DNA of 64,000 nucleotides from Turritopsis dohrnii. Lineage: Eukaryota; Cnidaria; Hydrozoa; Anthoathecata; Oceaniidae. The stretch lies in assembly GCA_027922465.2 (NCBI GenBank), contig BQMF02000469.1:186001-250000 (forward strand), written 5' to 3'. A model generated the notes under the pieces. The model ran no database searches and was not told the origin of the DNA. It worked only from the letters and a program-made list of their open reading frames with translations. Every line of letters begins with the position of its first letter. Position 1 is the stretch's first letter. A program made the translations under genes and the position numbers. Below, piece after piece: positions 1 to 11,276 of the stretch.

Positions 1-845
1 TACGTCACATTTTTATATAAGAGTCCCTTGCGTGAAATGACGGCTTTGAAATAAGTAATACCCACCTGCGGTTTTACCGTCACTCTGCTTCAAGAAAATC
101 AGGAAGAAAAACAAGTGAGCAATTAGAAAAATGTTGTGTTTTCTAAAAGTAAAGGCTACGTCATTTTGGTACAAAAACAATTACACGGCCTATATAAATT
201 TATGTAACACCAAAGTTTAGGTGAGTGTAAGTCTGGTTTTTTTTTCATAAACGTTGTATTAGCTGTTAATTTATGCACATGGTGATGTGGACTGCAAAAA
301 TCACAAACTGTTATGATTACTTGAACCATTCATTGGTTGTATTAGCTGCTAATTTATGTACATAAAAGATCATGTCACTTACTGATCATGTTGCATATTG
401 ATACTTTTGTTTCAAAATTAATTAATTAGTCCGCGCAAAAATGAAAAATCTTTGAAGCTCTTTCTTTTCAGTGTTTATTTTTCGTGTCAGAGCTACTTAC
501 GTTTGATGTTCCATTCCATCGAGAATTTGCCCTACTGAGATGCTAAAGGATAGATCTGAAAACGTTTATTGTGTATCTTTTAATTTTAAACGGAACAGAA
601 GTTATCCTCTTGTAAACGAAAAAGATGAAAAAAATATAAGGTTTCAGAGAAACTAAAAGTAACTCTGAAAATAATTTATTTGAGCAAAAACAAAAAAAGG
701 GTTTTTCACTCTACGTCTTGTAATTACAAAAGTGTAAAATACATCAGTCAAACTCAACTCGCTTTGTAAATGGAGCGACGCTTTTACATGAAAGTTCATT
801 TTCTTTGACTCACTCTAAAATTTAAAATTCTTTGTTTACTTCAAC
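1..845. other. No convincing gene; AT-rich leader
   Basis: I see no convincing coding region. A short open stretch near 60-110 is followed by a GTGAGC donor-like site and could be a decayed exon, but an in-frame stop lies just upstream. A local duplication of the phrase TTGTATTAGCTG occurs near 255 and 337. Confidence 0.4.
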
Positions 846-1493
846 CATGGACGTATAAAAAGAGAAGGACTCACAACTCATTTCAATAGCTATTCAATTC
901 TATTGTTAAAATCCATTGTGTCGGCATCCCTTTCATACCAAAGCGTGTCTCGCATTTCACTGGATTTTTGTTGAGACGAACGATTATTTACGTGCCAATC
1001 CAACGCGGAAAACTGAAATATCAGAGGAATTAAGACTCCTTAGCTTTCAAAACACTTTTATTCATTATTCAAAGCCACAGACGACGATATTTAATCGTTT
1101 TTAAAATGTCTGTGAGTTTGCTAGAAGATGTTACAAGTGAAAATAGAAGAAAATCATAGCACAGCGTCTCTGCATGTTATGAAGTTAATATTTGCGCCTC
1201 AAAAATGCCTAAGCTACACAAAACAGAGAGATAGTTTATCTATCTTTTCTGAAAGTTTCAAGTCTGAAGCTTTAGGAACTCCTAAGGAATCATACTTTTA
1301 GTTTTGGTGTTTTTCAACAGTTTTCGTGTTTATAACAAAAGGCTGCTAGCGTGGAAGCCAATGGAAACATGTATTTTTAACAGCACTTGAGGGAGTTTCA
1401 AAACTGCTTTTGTCAAAATTTCAATAAAGCGAGACGCGCTTGTTTGAATAGATTTATAAAAGTTGTAAGTCCTTCTCTTTTTATACGTCCATG
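846..1493. mobile_element. MITE copy 1, 7-bp TSD
   Basis: The ends are inverted repeats starting CATGGACGTATAAAAAGAG, readable at 846 and as the reverse complement ending at 1493. The flanks are an exact direct repeat CTTCAAC (839-845 and 1494-1500), which I read as a 7-bp target-site duplication. The interior has no long ORF and no transposase, so it is a non-autonomous element. A second copy lies at 2019-2652 in the opposite orientation. The superfamily is unresolved because few cut-and-paste families make 7-bp duplications. Confidence 0.8.
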
Positions 1494-1747
1494 CTTCAAC
1501 ATTTTTTAACATTACACTGAGTTAGCACAAAGACGTTGTTTCAACGTTGTTTCGACGTCGTATTCCATCGTCGAAATGGAAACAGCAAAACAACGTCGGA
1601 TTTTGACGTCCAAACAACGATTAAAAATAACCAAAAATGATGTTGTACGGACGTTGTGCAACGGTTAAAAAACCAAAAACAACGTTGCATGGGCGTTGTA
1701 GCATGGTAATATTAACGACGCAAGGCAATGACAACAAATGAAAAGTC

Positions 1748-1816
1748 ACCAGCAGGAATCGATCCCTGACCTCTCGCATGAATTCTGAGAGTGAGAACCA
1801 CTAAACTACAGCGCCT
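1748..1816 (-). repeat. tRNA-derived SINE head (fragment)
   Basis: On the minus strand there is an A box, TAGTTTAGTGG (1798-1808), and a B box, GGATCGATTCC (1755-1765), in tRNA-like order and spacing. The anticodon-arm region has an oversized loop and the acceptor arm does not pair, so this is not a functional tRNA. It aligns well with the head of the SINE at about 4500-4850, sharing GTGGTTxTCACTCTC and TTCATGCG, so the two probably come from one family. Confidence 0.6.
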
Positions 1817-2018
1817 TGCTGATGCAAATGACTATTATCAAAATGACTTATTTTGAGTAGGTTAAGATGGAAAAGAACGAGTTGAAAGGAAAAAAAGCAA
1901 TATAACTTTTGGCTCGCTTTAAACTGTTTGCAGTGTACAGTTCACAAATCATCGTTTTTCGTTCCTTTCTTAATCTTGGATTATATTAAATCATTCAGGC
2001 ATTCTTCTATCTTCTGAT

Positions 2019-2652
2019 CATGGACGTATAAAAAGAGAAGGACTTACAACTTTTATTAATCTATTCAAACAACCTCGCCATTGAAATTTTGACAAAAGCA
2101 GTTTTGAAACTCCCTCAAGTGCTGTTAAAAATACATGTTTTTATTGGCTTCCATGATCGTAACAACCAACCACAAATGAATTTAAAGATTTTATAATTAT
2201 TTTGAAGCCAGTTTTTAAACTCTGATTCCTCATGAATTCTTACAGTCTCAAACATAAAATTTTCAGAATTGAATGAAAAAGCATACTTCGTTCTGTATAT
2301 TCTCAGGCATCACCCAGGCATCATTCAAAGTACCAAATCTTTGGATATAAGTATATACCCAAAATGCCTCCTAACTCCGAGAAATTTATCTTAATTCCAA
2401 TCCAATATTTTAAAAACGGTTGAATAGAAGTTTTGTGATACTCAAGAATATTGCTGATGCATCTGCAAATCGTATTTTCTCTCAATTCGTTGGTTTTCCA
2501 CATCGGATCGGATAAACCCGCCCATGTGAACCAAAATCCAGTGAAATGGGAGGCGAGGATTACATCAAAGAAATGCCGACAGAATAGATTTTAATAATAG
2601 AAATGAAAGGCTTTAGTATTATTGTGAGTTCTTCTCTTTTTATACGTCCATG
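2019..2652. mobile_element. MITE copy 2, inverted relative to copy 1
   Basis: The terminal repeats CATGGACGTATAAAAAGAG are the same as in the element at 846. Its left arm matches the reverse complement of the right arm of copy 1, including the segment with the words CCCTCAAGTGCTGTTAAAAAT. The flanks TTCTGAT (2012-2018) and CTCTGAT (2653-2659) agree at 6 of 7 bases, consistent with a slightly decayed 7-bp duplication. It sits inside the inverted-repeat element 1517-3031. Confidence 0.75.
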
Positions 2653-3339
2653 CTCTGATGCAAATGAATAGATAATGGAAGACACATTTTTCATGGTTTT
2701 CAAGATGATTACCTTACGAACTAAATTGCATACAGAATGCCGGAATACAAAATGCAACGTTCTTACAGTCTAATAGTGACGTCGAAAGAACGTCAAAATT
2801 GACTATAAGTAAATAAATGATTTTAATGGGATAAGCACAAAATCACAGTATATACCACTCTAGTCACGACATAAGCTTTCAACCATTATAGGATTTTGAA
2901 ATGTTTTTTTCAGGTCGAAATTATTTGCGATCAACCCCAACGTTTCCTTGACGTCGGTTAATGGTCGTTTTTGGTTACGACGTTAGAACAACCATAAAAG
3001 AACGTTGTGTTGACGTCGTGTGTTAACTGGGTAGCTTTTAGAGATGTAAATAAGCTTCCCAAGAATGTATCATCGTTGATATAAACATAGTCCTGTCAAA
3101 GGATTGATTAAAAAACAAAAACACGTTTTTTCCCATACTCACACCTTAACTCTACACCTTCCTTGACTCGTGTTTGGCTCTTCTCACAAAATAAAACACT
3201 TTGAAAAGGGAAAAAGGAAAAATCTTTTTCAAAAGCGACAAGCCTTTTTTGGAATTTTCTGACAAGCGTTTTTAAAGGTTACAGCATTTATTGTCTCTCG
3301 CTTCCTTTGAGTCTACCGTTATTTTGTAAATTATTTAAT

Positions 3340-3876
3340 ATGCATATGCTTCTGGCTTGGACCGTGCAATGTGAGTAACACCATAGTTGTATTGAAGTAG
3401 ATCAACAGTCCATGCCGAAAGTTTGGAAAAGTAAAGATCAAGTAAATCATCCTATTACCTTACTTTAGATGCCAGTCAATTCCCCATAGTAGAAGTTGGT
3501 TCTGGAATAGGAATGGTGTTGGTTGTAGCGATAATTGCATGTGCTGTTGTCTTTGCAATGAAGTAAACATACATTGCCACATAACGATTGGTACATTTCT
3601 AATAAAATTATACTATTCAAGAATTAATTCCTCATTTTCAGGAGAAGAGGAAGAGCAAGAATTAATGATGGAAGTACTGATCCTTCTGGAAGAGATACAC
3701 ATGACGATGTTGCCATGGATGAAGATCACTATGAATCAATACAACTGCAGAATATCGAGCCTGATTCCATAACGTACGCGGCGTTACAAAAAGCCGACGA
3801 ACAACCGGACGATGAGCTTTATGTGGACCTCAAGGAAGAAGACGAGAACATGAAAGCGGAACATCTAGCTACATAA
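3340..3876 (+). CDS. 3' end of single-pass receptor with ITIM-type tail
   Basis: I predict three exons: about 3340-3370 (uncertain, donor GTGAGT), 3469-3562 (acceptor TTTAG, donor GTAAAC) and 3642-3876 (acceptor TTTTCAG, stop TAA). The middle exon encodes about 22 hydrophobic residues (GSGIGMVLVVAIIACAVVFA), followed across the splice by KRRGRAR, a typical stop-transfer cluster. The roughly 75-residue tail is acidic and carries tyrosines in YESI (3730), ITYAAL (3769-3786) and YVDL (3820), each exactly 15 residues apart. ITYAAL fits the inhibitory ITIM pattern; the others are YxxI/L. Such tails recruit SH2 phosphatases or kinases at the plasma membrane. No ectodomain is visible; upstream DNA is full of MITEs. 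Cnidarian allorecognition (Alr-type) receptors have this layout, but that assignment is inference. Confidence 0.55.
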
Positions 3877-4140
3877 ACAAACTTTCTGATGTTGATGGAA
3901 ATGTATAAGTGAAAATAACTGTTTATTTAATGTAAAGTAAATGTAGCGATTATTTCGTATTCACAAAGAAGCAATACTTCTTCGATTTACTTTTTCGACA
4001 AGGCTTTATTGTTTTTAAGTAACATATTGATTATTAGATTTGGAAACGAAGCGTAGGATGGAATTATTTGCTGTTCCTAAAAGTAGATTTTTTGTTTTGT
4101 TTGTCTATCATACTTTGGATTGTTTTTCTTTTATATTTAA

Positions 4141-4146
4141 AATAAA
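4141..4146 (+). terminator. Poly(A) signal of receptor-tail gene
   Basis: A canonical AATAAA lies 265 bp after the TAA of the receptor-tail exon, in a plausible 3' UTR. This supports a real last exon rather than a chance ORF. Confidence 0.5.
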
Positions 4147-4499
4147 ACAAGCTTTGTTGCAAACAAATAATCTGCTGAAATCATGACGTCATCAACATGT
4201 TTTATTTCACTTCACCTCCTGTTTAATTTCTGGGCAGTTTAATGTGCACTTTGCTGGCAGTTATATTTGAATACACAGTTTATAGTGGAGAAATTAGTTT
4301 ATTCTGTTTGTAATGGCACGATCCATAAAATGATTAGATACTTTACGCTTCTTTTTCTTTTATTATTTTATTACGCGTTTATTACTTTATTAGGTAACTG
4401 TACGTAATATCAATATATTATTAACGTTTTCCCTTTGGAAAATTCTGTACGCATTTAAGCTGGAGTTTGGTTTCTATTTATCTCTCACACATAATCATT

Positions 4500-4850
4500 C
4501 ACGTTGTACAATAGTCGCTAGTGGTTATCACTCTCGTATTTCATGCGGGATATCGGGGTTCAATTCACCTTGGCGGCGATTGACCATGCGCGAGTGAATG
4601 TAACATAGCGCCGGGTCGACCCATGCCATGTGAGGGAAATTGAGTAGATGTTACATCGGGTGATACAGGAGGTTATCCAGAAGAGCACAGGCCCTTGATT
4701 GGGTTTGTGTCTCTAATGAGAGTGTCAAATACTTCGGAGCCTCCAACCCAAGACGTGGCCCCTCCTATAAAGCTGATGCAATAGCAACTCAGTGAGGCTA
4801 GCCACGTAAAACAATACCAAATAAATAAATATATAAATACTTCACATCAC
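4500..4850 (+). repeat. tRNA-derived SINE with A/T-rich tail
   Basis: The head has an A-box-like TAGTCGCTAGTGGTTATCAC and a B box GGGTTCAATTC (about 4515-4580), matching internal pol III promoter elements. A unique, comparatively GC-rich body follows to about 4815 and ends in a CAAATAAATAAATATATAAAT tail typical of SINEs mobilised by LINEs. There is no ORF. Exact ends and target-site duplication could not be fixed. Confidence 0.7.
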
Positions 4851-5345
4851 ATTTTGTATTGGTTTTCCGGTACGATTATTTCATTTCTGTTTTGCTTACG
4901 TTTTCATGTTTCCTTTTTCAGTCTTTCTTTCTTTCTTTCCTTTTTTTATGTGAGCTTTTTTACAATTAGCAAATTACTTAAATATTTTTTTTATTATTCA
5001 TTTCAGTTTGAACTCTCTTTCACTATTTGTGTTACAAAGGATATCCAGTCAGTTAACGAGTTTTCAGTTTGCCCTACACTGTTTTTCTAATTTAGTTGGC
5101 TTGGCATAAAGAAATGCTATAAATTATTCATCTTGGTTCTTCTACCCTTTTTGGTAATTATATGTTCATCAGAAATGATAATCATCACTGCCCTAAAATA
5201 TCTTGACATGTTGTCTTGGGAATCAGTAAAAATTACCTAAACGTTACTATAAAGCAAAAATACTACCGAAATATTTCCATGGCAAATCCCAAAACTGTAA
5301 TGATAGGTTTAATGGCATGATATAAAACAGAGTAACAAAACATAG
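4851..5345. other. No gene seen; T-rich intergenic DNA
   Basis: The stretch is pyrimidine-rich (TTTCTTTC runs near 4925) and AT-rich. Open frames here are low-complexity and I attribute no function. Confidence 0.5.
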
Positions 5346-5534
5346 CCATGTTGGATTGGCCATCCTATCGACGTATATGATGACATTGGTGATTTCAACA
5401 ATGGTTCGAAAGTAACACTGGATGTTTGGAAAGTTTTGAACATAGGAGCCGGATGTTTCACAGTGGATGGTTGTTCTGCAATAAACAATAAATTTTTCAA
5501 TATTTCCAAGCGTTCGGCCAATGCAGTTCTCTAA
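5346..5534 (+). pseudogene. Possible decayed coding fragment, unknown
   Basis: A 62-codon plus-strand frame, stop to stop, has protein-like composition (DVYDDIGDFNNGSKV, then VWKVLNIGAGCFTVDG). The opposite strand is also open for 108 codons over 5247-5573, so the coding strand is uncertain. I do not recognise either translation. It may be a remnant of a host or transposon exon. Confidence 0.2.
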
Positions 5535-6519
5535 TATCAGTCTAAATATTTTTGCCTGTTTCGGATGAACCATTCTATTGAAATAATCGAATAAATTATT
5601 TTTTAGAGATTACTGTGTCAAATTTCAAGTGTATTGGAAGAGATCGTGAAAATGGTAACCGACCGGCATCATATATATTTATTATATATTTATTTAATTC
5701 AAAATAACGCAGAAAAATTAAAAAAAGAAACGTAGAACTATTGTCAGCACTGATGTGGACTCAGAAGCTGATCCTGATTATCAAATCGATGCCCCAGTTT
5801 TCAATCTACAGATTCAATCTTGAATCTACATTTGAGGAGAATATAACCCCTGATGGCCCCAATATTTTTGTTGGGGTTACTCAAAGACATCCTAGCATGA
5901 CTGTAAACGTTTTTAACTCCGCATTTCTTGATCTTTTATTAGATATGCTTAGGTCCGAAAAGAAAGGTTTCATGGGAGACAGTTGCTGAAAAAGTCACGG
6001 CTGTTTCGTACGGGAAATTGAGATAATGCGGAGCGCGTATTATTTTCACGAGGATGCCATTAAACATGGTGGACGCAGAAATCATGATCTAGTCCATTAG
6101 AATATCTGAACGAAAATCTCTTTAATCAAAGACTCTCTGGATATAAAAAAGTGTATTTCGTCGTTTCTAATCTTTGGAATACATAATAATCACAGAAGTT
6201 TCCCTGGGTTATTAGAGAATTTTACTTGAGAAGCTTATAAAGTTTTGTTATGGTTCTCCATAGCAACCCCCTTGGAGATGGACTTTGTACGAAATAAGTA
6301 TGACCTGGAGTTTTTTAGGCATCAAATATTATGTAATGGAGTTTTTAATAGATGCATCAACACTATAGAAAGATCTGTGGCTGTAGCCATTTTTTTTTTG
6401 TTTGGCAAATAGATCCTGAAGTGGGGAAATATTTTAAGTTTGAAGCACATTTTCAAGGATAACAATTTGATACACAGGTAATTTCCTTTAGTAATAATAC
6501 ATACAGCACAGCACATATA
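5535..6519. other. No gene supported
   Basis: The frame at 5741-5989 is short and unlike any family I know. No splice-consistent exon chain or repeat structure stands out. Confidence 0.4.
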
Positions 6520-6996
6520 TTAATTTGATGCTGATAACTTTCTTCTTTTTACTGCTGGTTTGATTTGTTGAGCTTCGGGAGGGTACGAGTAGTGAGGAAG
6601 TGCTGATTCATGAGATACCTTAATATGTCTGACAGGATTTTCGATGTTACTGTAAAATGTTTCATTTGTTTGAATGAATGCTCTCTCCACCCTGCTCTCC
6701 ATAGAAAGCTGACGTTCCATTTTCTAAGAAGTGGGATCATGTGGTGATCCATCATGTGAAGTTTTGGACTGATGTTTATGTCAGGGCTGTTTTTATGGAA
6801 ATAATCCAAAAATTCTGATATCAATATTTCTACAAAAAAATTGAAACTTGCACAATGTTGTATAATTGTTTATTCGATCATGGTCAAAAATAGTACCCAC
6901 CCAGTGAATCAATTTTTTCAACTGACAGTGCCCTGCTGAGTTAAAAATGTTGTGACATCTGCTAAATTTCAAGAAGAGTGTTTCAAATAACTTCAT
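6520..6996 (-). pseudogene. Frameshifted C-terminal fragment of transposon-like ORF
   Basis: Two overlapping minus-strand frames (6549-6824 and 6520-6720) read as one broken protein. One carries SPKLHMMDHHMIPLLRKW and the next ends YPPEAQQIKPAVKRRK. The pattern of a central PKMH..DH..P..+KW motif followed by a basic C-terminus resembles a repetitive uncharacterised ORF family common in cnidarian genomes; this is from memory of the pattern and not verified. A coiled-coil-like minus-strand stretch near 7320-7430 may belong to the same broken gene. It cannot be translated intact. Confidence 0.4.
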
Positions 6997-7496
6997 GCTC
7001 TGATTTGCTGTTTGAAAACATTAGGAATACTGTTGCATAAAACTTTAGTGTTCTCTCCCTGAAAGTTTTTTAAACATAATTAAGAAAATGCTTCTGTGTT
7101 ATGACTAGTACGAATTCCAAGGTAAATTACCTGAAGTGGTGATATGCTTGACGCTGAATTTTATTTTAAGTCACACCAAGTGATGAAGCACACACACCAA
7201 TGTTTTCTGGCATGTCTATGTTAAGGTCAGGAGATTCTTTTTCCTTTTATTTATCTTTTATTTATTTCTCTAGATGGCTAATTGCTGGCTGATTCATTGT
7301 TTGTTGGCATTATCTGCTACAACTTGTGTTACCTGTTTTTGAAGTATTTCAAGATGATCTTCCAACTCTTGACTATCGATGTTAAGCTGTTGTTTACGTT
7401 TCAATAGTTCGATAAAATTGCCATAACAAGTGTCAAAATAGGAAATGTCATGTGCAAGGTGGATCGATGTTTACTTCATTGTAAAATGATTCAAGC

Positions 7497-8174
7497 ATGT
7501 TGAACATTTTCGAAAAAACACCTAATGTGAATGTAACACATGAATTTTATGGTTATCTATCTTTCCTTGGCATACTGAATAATCCAAATAACCAACTAAC
7601 AGAAAGTCAATCAATAACATTACGAAGAAAGCAAAAAATTCATTCTACAAACAGAAAGACAGAAACAAAAATAAAGCGTAAAGTAACAACGATAGTGGGC
7701 GACTCGATGGTAAAAGGAATCAATGGATATGATATTTCAGACAGTAAGCAAATGGTCGTGGTAAAATCCTTCTCGGGAGCTACTACTGATTGCATGCGAG
7801 ACTACATCAAACCGGCAATAAAAAAGAGCCCTGAAAACATAATCATTCACGTAGGAACAAATGACCTGAAAAACGATTATTGTTCTGAAACGATTGCAAG
7901 TAACATCATGCAGCTAGCTACTGAAACAGTGGAAAATTGTGGTGAAAATACGACGGTGATGGTTTCAAGTCTTATCGGAAGAAATGATGATCTAAATGGA
8001 AAGTGTCAGGAGGTAAATACTTACTTAGAAAAAATGTGCAGTCAACAAAATATCGGTTTTCTTAAGCATAACAACTTAGATCCTTCTCATCATACAAACC
8101 GAAGCAAGTTGCACCTAAATCGAAGAGGTAACGATATTCTCACAGATAACTTTAAATTTTATATTACCTGTTGA
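7497..8174 (+). CDS. LINE ORF1, SGNH esterase-like
   Basis: The 225-residue ORF starts at an ATG. After a basic N-terminal stretch, SGNH-hydrolase signatures appear: GDSMVKGI (block I, nucleophile Ser), then IIHVGTNDL (block III, GxND) and near the C-terminus KLHLNRRGN with the catalytic-His region. Esterase domains of this kind are found in ORF1 of CR1/L2-type LINEs and are thought to aid nucleic-acid or membrane interactions during retrotransposition; the actual substrate is not known. It lies about 135 bp upstream of the endonuclease ORF, as expected for a two-ORF LINE. This ORF itself is unbroken. Confidence 0.8.
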   Translation: MLNIFEKTPNVNVTHEFYGYLSFLGILNNPNNQLTESQSITLRRKQKIHSTNRKTETKIKRKVTTIVGDSMVKGINGYDISDSKQMVVVKSFSGATTDCMRDYIKPAIKKSPENIIIHVGTNDLKNDYCSETIASNIMQLATETVENCGENTTVMVSSLIGRNDDLNGKCQEVNTYLEKMCSQQNIGFLKHNNLDPSHHTNRSKLHLNRRGNDILTDNFKFYITC

Positions 8175-8309
8175 ACTTACCAAGAATCTGAACAGAAAAA
8201 GACTGAACATACTAATCCTCTCAAAGTCCTAAAGCAAAACTCGAAACTTAGAAACAATGTTTTAATCTCCTACTTAAATATCAATTCCTTACGAAATAAG
8301 TTTGAGGAT

Positions 8310-9885
8310 ATGAAAAGCCTGGTCTCGGAAAATGTTGACATCTTGTGTGTGGCCGAGAGTAAATTGGATGCTTCTTTCCCGAAGGGACAATTCTCTATCA
8401 AAGGCTTCAAAATACCAATTCGCCTTGATGTTAGTAGTACGAGTGGAGGTTTAATTCTTTTCTGTAAAGAAAACCTTCCTTTTCGTCTACTTAAATGTCC
8501 TTTTGTGAAAGAAGACATCCAATGTATTGCCGGTGAATTAAATTTGAGAAGAAAAAGATGGCTTGTGCTGTCAGTTTATCGAAATCCTCGACTCCAAGGC
8601 CTAACGTATTTTTTGAATGAACTCATTAAAATTATTGATTTTTACTCCAAAGATTATGATGATTTTTTAATCATGGGAGATTTCAATGAAGAAATCATTC
8701 ATCCTGAAATGTCCCATTTTTTGGAACAATTCTCTTTAAAAAGTCTTGTAACAGGTCCTACATGCTTTAAATCAGGTGATGGTAGGTGCATTGACCTTAT
8801 ACTCACAAATCGGAGTAGAAGTTTTCAAAAAACAAACTCTTACGAAACTGGTCTAAGTGACTACCATCATCTGGTTTACACTATGTTTAAAGCAGCTTAT
8901 GAAAAGTCACTACCCCATGTTTTGCATTATAGATCTTTTCGTATTTTTCTACCGAATCTTTTCGCCATGATCTTTCAAATGCTCTCACAAACTGCCAACA
9001 AGGTATTTATGACGATATCAGTGGTGTACTTGAATCAGTTTTGGATACTCACGCTCCAAAAAAGAAACGAACAATTCGTGGAAATCAAAAGCCTCACCTA
9101 AATAAAACCTTAAGAAAGGCAATTATGCATCGTTCTTTTTTGAAGAATAAAGCAAACAAGACTGGTTCAATCTCTGATTACAATCTGTACAAAAAGCAAA
9201 GGAACTATGTCGTGACCCTAAATCGTGAAGCAAAAAGAAACCATTTTCATGATCTAGGAAATTCAGCTGAATTCTGGAAATCCACCAAGCCTTTTTTCTC
9301 TACTACCACAAAAGATCACGAACGTATCTTTTTGCTTAACGACGAAAAAGAAATTGTGTCAGACGAAAAAACCATTGCTGAAATCTTTAACAAATATTTT
9401 GTAAACGTCACTAAAAATTTAAACATTTAAACATAGCTGATTCTGTAGATATGACAAATGATGATGTAAATACCATTGACTCCATCATGCGAAAATTTCA
9501 AAACCATCCAAGTATCAAAATTCTTCAGGAGCAAAATTTTTCAAAAACCTTTTCTTTCAAAAAGGTCTCAAGGGATCAGGTCCTTCGTGAAATTTTTAAA
9601 CTGAATTCACGTAAGAGTGTAAGTGGGCCTTTTCCAACCAAAATACTAAAAATGGTTCCTGACATTATCGCTGGCCCTATCTCTTTTTGCATAAATCAAA
9701 TGTTTGCTTCCTCATCATTCCCAAAGCCTCTAAAATTTGCTGATGTCACTCCCATCTTCAAAAAAGAGGATAGGTTTCTTAGGGAAAACTATAGACCAAT
9801 AAGTGTATTACCAGCATTATCAAAACTCTTTGAAAAAATTATTTTTATTCAGCTTAATGAACATTTTGATGACATCTTACATCCC
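8310..9885 (+). pseudogene. LINE ORF2 N-terminal part: endonuclease, linker, RT start
   Basis: Frame 8310-9101 carries an endonuclease/exonuclease/phosphatase fold: VAESKLDASF with the catalytic Glu, then LIMGDFNEE, then a GLSDYHHL motif. Near 8950 the frame shifts; 9041-9430 carries the basic linker, ending in a stop after NVTKNLNI. Frame 9451-9885 has the RT N-terminus (PISVLPALSKLFEKII). The reading frame then enters the hAT terminal repeat at 9891 and resumes at 13083. ORF2 would nick target DNA and prime reverse transcription. At least two frame breaks, in addition to the insertion, show decay. Confidence 0.85.
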
Positions 9886-10554
9886 GTTCTCAGGCACGGT
9901 GCCACTGGAAGGGCTGGGGGGGCTTCAGCCCCCCCCACATTTTTGATGAGTTAAAAAAAATTTTTTCACTGTTTCATTTTCACAACAAACAAAGCAGAAA
10001 ACACAAAAGAGAAGATAATAATAGTATAATTAACGTTTTCTCATTACTTTCGGCAAGTGCGTATTTTCATTCATTCAGTAGCTCACTTTCTGCAATACAA
10101 TGTCTTCACGGTCTTTGTATTACACAATTTATGCTTACGCAAAGGAAATTTCATATTAAGTAGCGTTAGAAGTGTTGTGTAACATCAATATGTTCAATAT
10201 ATACAGTGTTAATCGAAAAAGCAAGTGAATAGACCTCTTCTGAATATTTCTTTATCGAACTTCACCTCGTTTTCAGGTCTATTAATAAAAACGTAAGTAT
10301 TTTTGACGTTGTTATTTTATTTTGTGCTCTTTTGCCATCGAGTAATAAAGTAATTTGCCGGATTTTATGTCATAGTGAAATTTGTACTTGTACTTGTTAA
10401 ATTAGTTATCACCGCACAACCTCGAGGTATATTTCTGTCGTTTCCATTGGTTGTTTTATAAATGAGGCTAGTGACTAAAATATATAACTAAAAAACATTT
10501 GCCATATTGCACTTGTCACCGTATCATAACCCTTATCTGTTTGGTTCTCAGGAT

Positions 10555-11265
10555 ATGTCGAAAAGGCGTTGCAGTATTACTCAATTTTTCAAACCTTCAA
10601 ATCAGACTTCCGCTGTTCAAGTTTCAGATAGCAATGTTGGCACCTCATCTTCTCCCGTAGAAGTAGAAAGCCCTTCCACATCTTCCGATAGTAGCCCAAA
10701 GCCAACTTTATGTGACCAAAAACATCCTAGTGAAAATAGTAGTACTACCTTGCTTTCAAAACAAAAACCTTTCCATCCTGGTGATAATTACAAATTTCCA
10801 ACAACAAAAATTGGAAACCAGAATAGGTCTTGCCATTGGCAGTGGTTTAAAAAATACCCATGGTTACACTACTCTGTTGAAAACGATGCAGTGACTTGTT
10901 ATGTTTGTGAAAAGCAAAATGCTAAAAATAATCTTGCAACGGAACCGTATAAAGAAATGGTTTTCTTAGAGTCGGGCTTTCGTAATTGGAAGAAAGCGCT
11001 ATCAAAGTTTGATAAACATCAAAGTAGTAAATGCCATCTGGCTGCCACAGCTAATGAAATAGTCATACCACAGTGCGGAAATGTCATCACGATGATTAAC
11101 GAAAATGAGCAGGAAAAAATGGAATTAAACCGCCGTTGTTTCATAGAGGTCTTAGATGCTATTCAATATTTGGCTCGTCAAGGCTTGCCTCTTCGAGGTG
11201 ATGATGATGAAGAATCAAACTTGATTCAGTATCTAAAGAAGCGCTCCAAATCTTTTCAGAGCTAA
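10555..11265 (+). pseudogene. hAT transposase N-terminal part, TTF-type zinc finger
   Basis: The likely start is the ATG at 10555 (MSKRRCSITQFFKPS); a TTCTCAG just before it could be a 3' splice site. A Ser-rich linker is followed by a TTF-type zinc finger: CHWQWFKKYPWLHYS, then CYVC, then FDKHQSSKCH. This domain binds the transposon ends. The frame stops at 11263-11265, while the next frame continues the same protein with SELKDWL. A single small indel near 11250 therefore separates this part from the catalytic part. Confidence 0.8.
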
Positions 11266-11276
11266 AAGATTGGCTT

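Larger units (their letters stand above)
1517..3031. mobile_element. Long-TIR element with AACGTTG subterminal repeats
   Basis: The right end reads (reverse complement) CCCAGTTAACACACGACGTC, and the left end carries a diverged match, CTGAGTTAGCACAAAGACG. Both ends are followed inward by repeated AACGTTG/ACGTCG-type words (1540-1700 and 2935-3015). The interior holds no transposase; it contains MITE copy 2 and a tRNA-like SINE head. I could not find a clean target-site duplication, so the boundaries are approximate at the left end. Confidence 0.55.

Noticed and set aside
60..110. Possible Ig-domain exon end (text like TCGFTVTLLQENQEEKQ followed by GTGAGC)
   Set aside because: An in-frame stop precedes it, the phase does not match the transmembrane exon at 3469, and it is too short to judge.
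1748..1816. Functional tRNA gene
   Set aside because: A and B boxes are present, but the anticodon loop is too large and the acceptor stem does not pair.
5247..5573. 108-codon minus-strand ORF
   Set aside because: Overlaps an equally plausible plus-strand frame; neither is recognised, so I only list a low-confidence fragment.
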